Assembly (NCBI GenBank): GCA_050114795.1
Contig: JASFRS010000164.1
Location: 1 to 5,384, forward strand
DNA from: JASFRS01 sp050114795
GTDB taxonomy: Bacteria > Pseudomonadota > Alphaproteobacteria > Sphingomonadales > CAKZYD01
Length of the DNA: 5,384 nucleotides
Direction: 5' to 3'
The position numbers and the translations under genes were made by a program. Shown piece after piece: positions 5,345-5,384 of the stretch. The notes beneath the pieces were generated by a model that saw nothing but the letters and a program-made list of their open reading frames with translations, was not told the origin of the DNA and searched no databases. Positions within the stretch are counted from its first letter, which is position 1, and every line of letters starts with the position of its first letter.

Positions 5345-5384
5345 AGTCAGCTAATTCAATAGCCATAGCTGTGGCTTCACCACC
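5343..5384 (-). CDS. Probable thiolase (acetyl-CoA acetyltransferase type), C-terminal end only
   Basis: Read on the minus strand from the right edge, the frame gives GGEATAMAIELAD followed by TAA (5343-5345). This ending resembles the last residues of thiolases, where the catalytic CxGGG motif is followed by a helix such as GEATAMAIE; the cysteine itself would lie just beyond the window. Thiolases condense or cleave acyl-CoA (acetoacetyl-CoA formation or the last step of beta-oxidation). Only 13 residues are visible, so the family call is tentative and the substrate class cannot be judged. It converges on the ATP-grasp gene with 17 nt between the two stop codons, and its stop shares two bases with the T-run of the operon terminator. 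Confidence 0.55.
   Translation of the reverse strand, partial: GGEATAMAIELAD

Overview
The window looks like chromosomal DNA of a moderate-GC alphaproteobacterium. The PurB tail, the LACTB2-like metallo-beta-lactamase (MBL) protein, the DUF6134-type exported protein and the ATP-grasp protein all resemble alphaproteobacterial families. The genus cannot be fixed from the sequence; a Kordiimonadales- or Sneathiella-like lineage is only a guess. No mobile elements, CRISPR arrays, tRNAs or rRNAs were seen, and base composition is even throughout, so this reads as resident housekeeping and accessory chromosome.

Layout, left to right. (1) The last 193 codons of purB (adenylosuccinate lyase) run in from the left edge, + strand, and end at 584. 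(2) A 254-nt convergent intergenic stretch follows. It begins with a perfect 10-bp hairpin whose T-run lies on the minus-strand side. (3) A minus-strand exported protein of the DUF6134 type occupies 839-1540. (4) A 375-nt divergent intergenic region (1541-1915) holds several small dyads and a cluster of GTGAG motifs, and is the likely control region for both flanking transcripts. (5) A tight + strand operon fills 1916-5325: a LACTB2-like MBL hydrolase, a lipoprotein alpha/beta hydrolase, a DedA/VTT-type membrane protein and an ATP-grasp ligase-like protein. Every junction overlaps: 8 nt (or 32 nt with the alternative start), then two ATGA stop/start overlaps. (6) A strong intrinsic terminator closes the operon; its 14-bp stem begins inside the last gene and contains that gene's stop codon. 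(7) The last 42 nt encode, on the minus strand, the C-terminal 13 residues of a probable thiolase.

How the genes may work together is inference. The operon pairs a cytosolic metallo-hydrolase and a cytosolic ATP-dependent ligase-like enzyme with a polytopic protein of a lipid-translocase superfamily and a lipid-anchored serine hydrolase facing the periplasm. This would suit synthesis, flipping and trimming of an envelope lipid or a lipid-linked small molecule. The substrate is unknown, and nothing in the sequence proves that the four proteins share a pathway. This four-gene set is the most plausible candidate in the window for an undescribed system.
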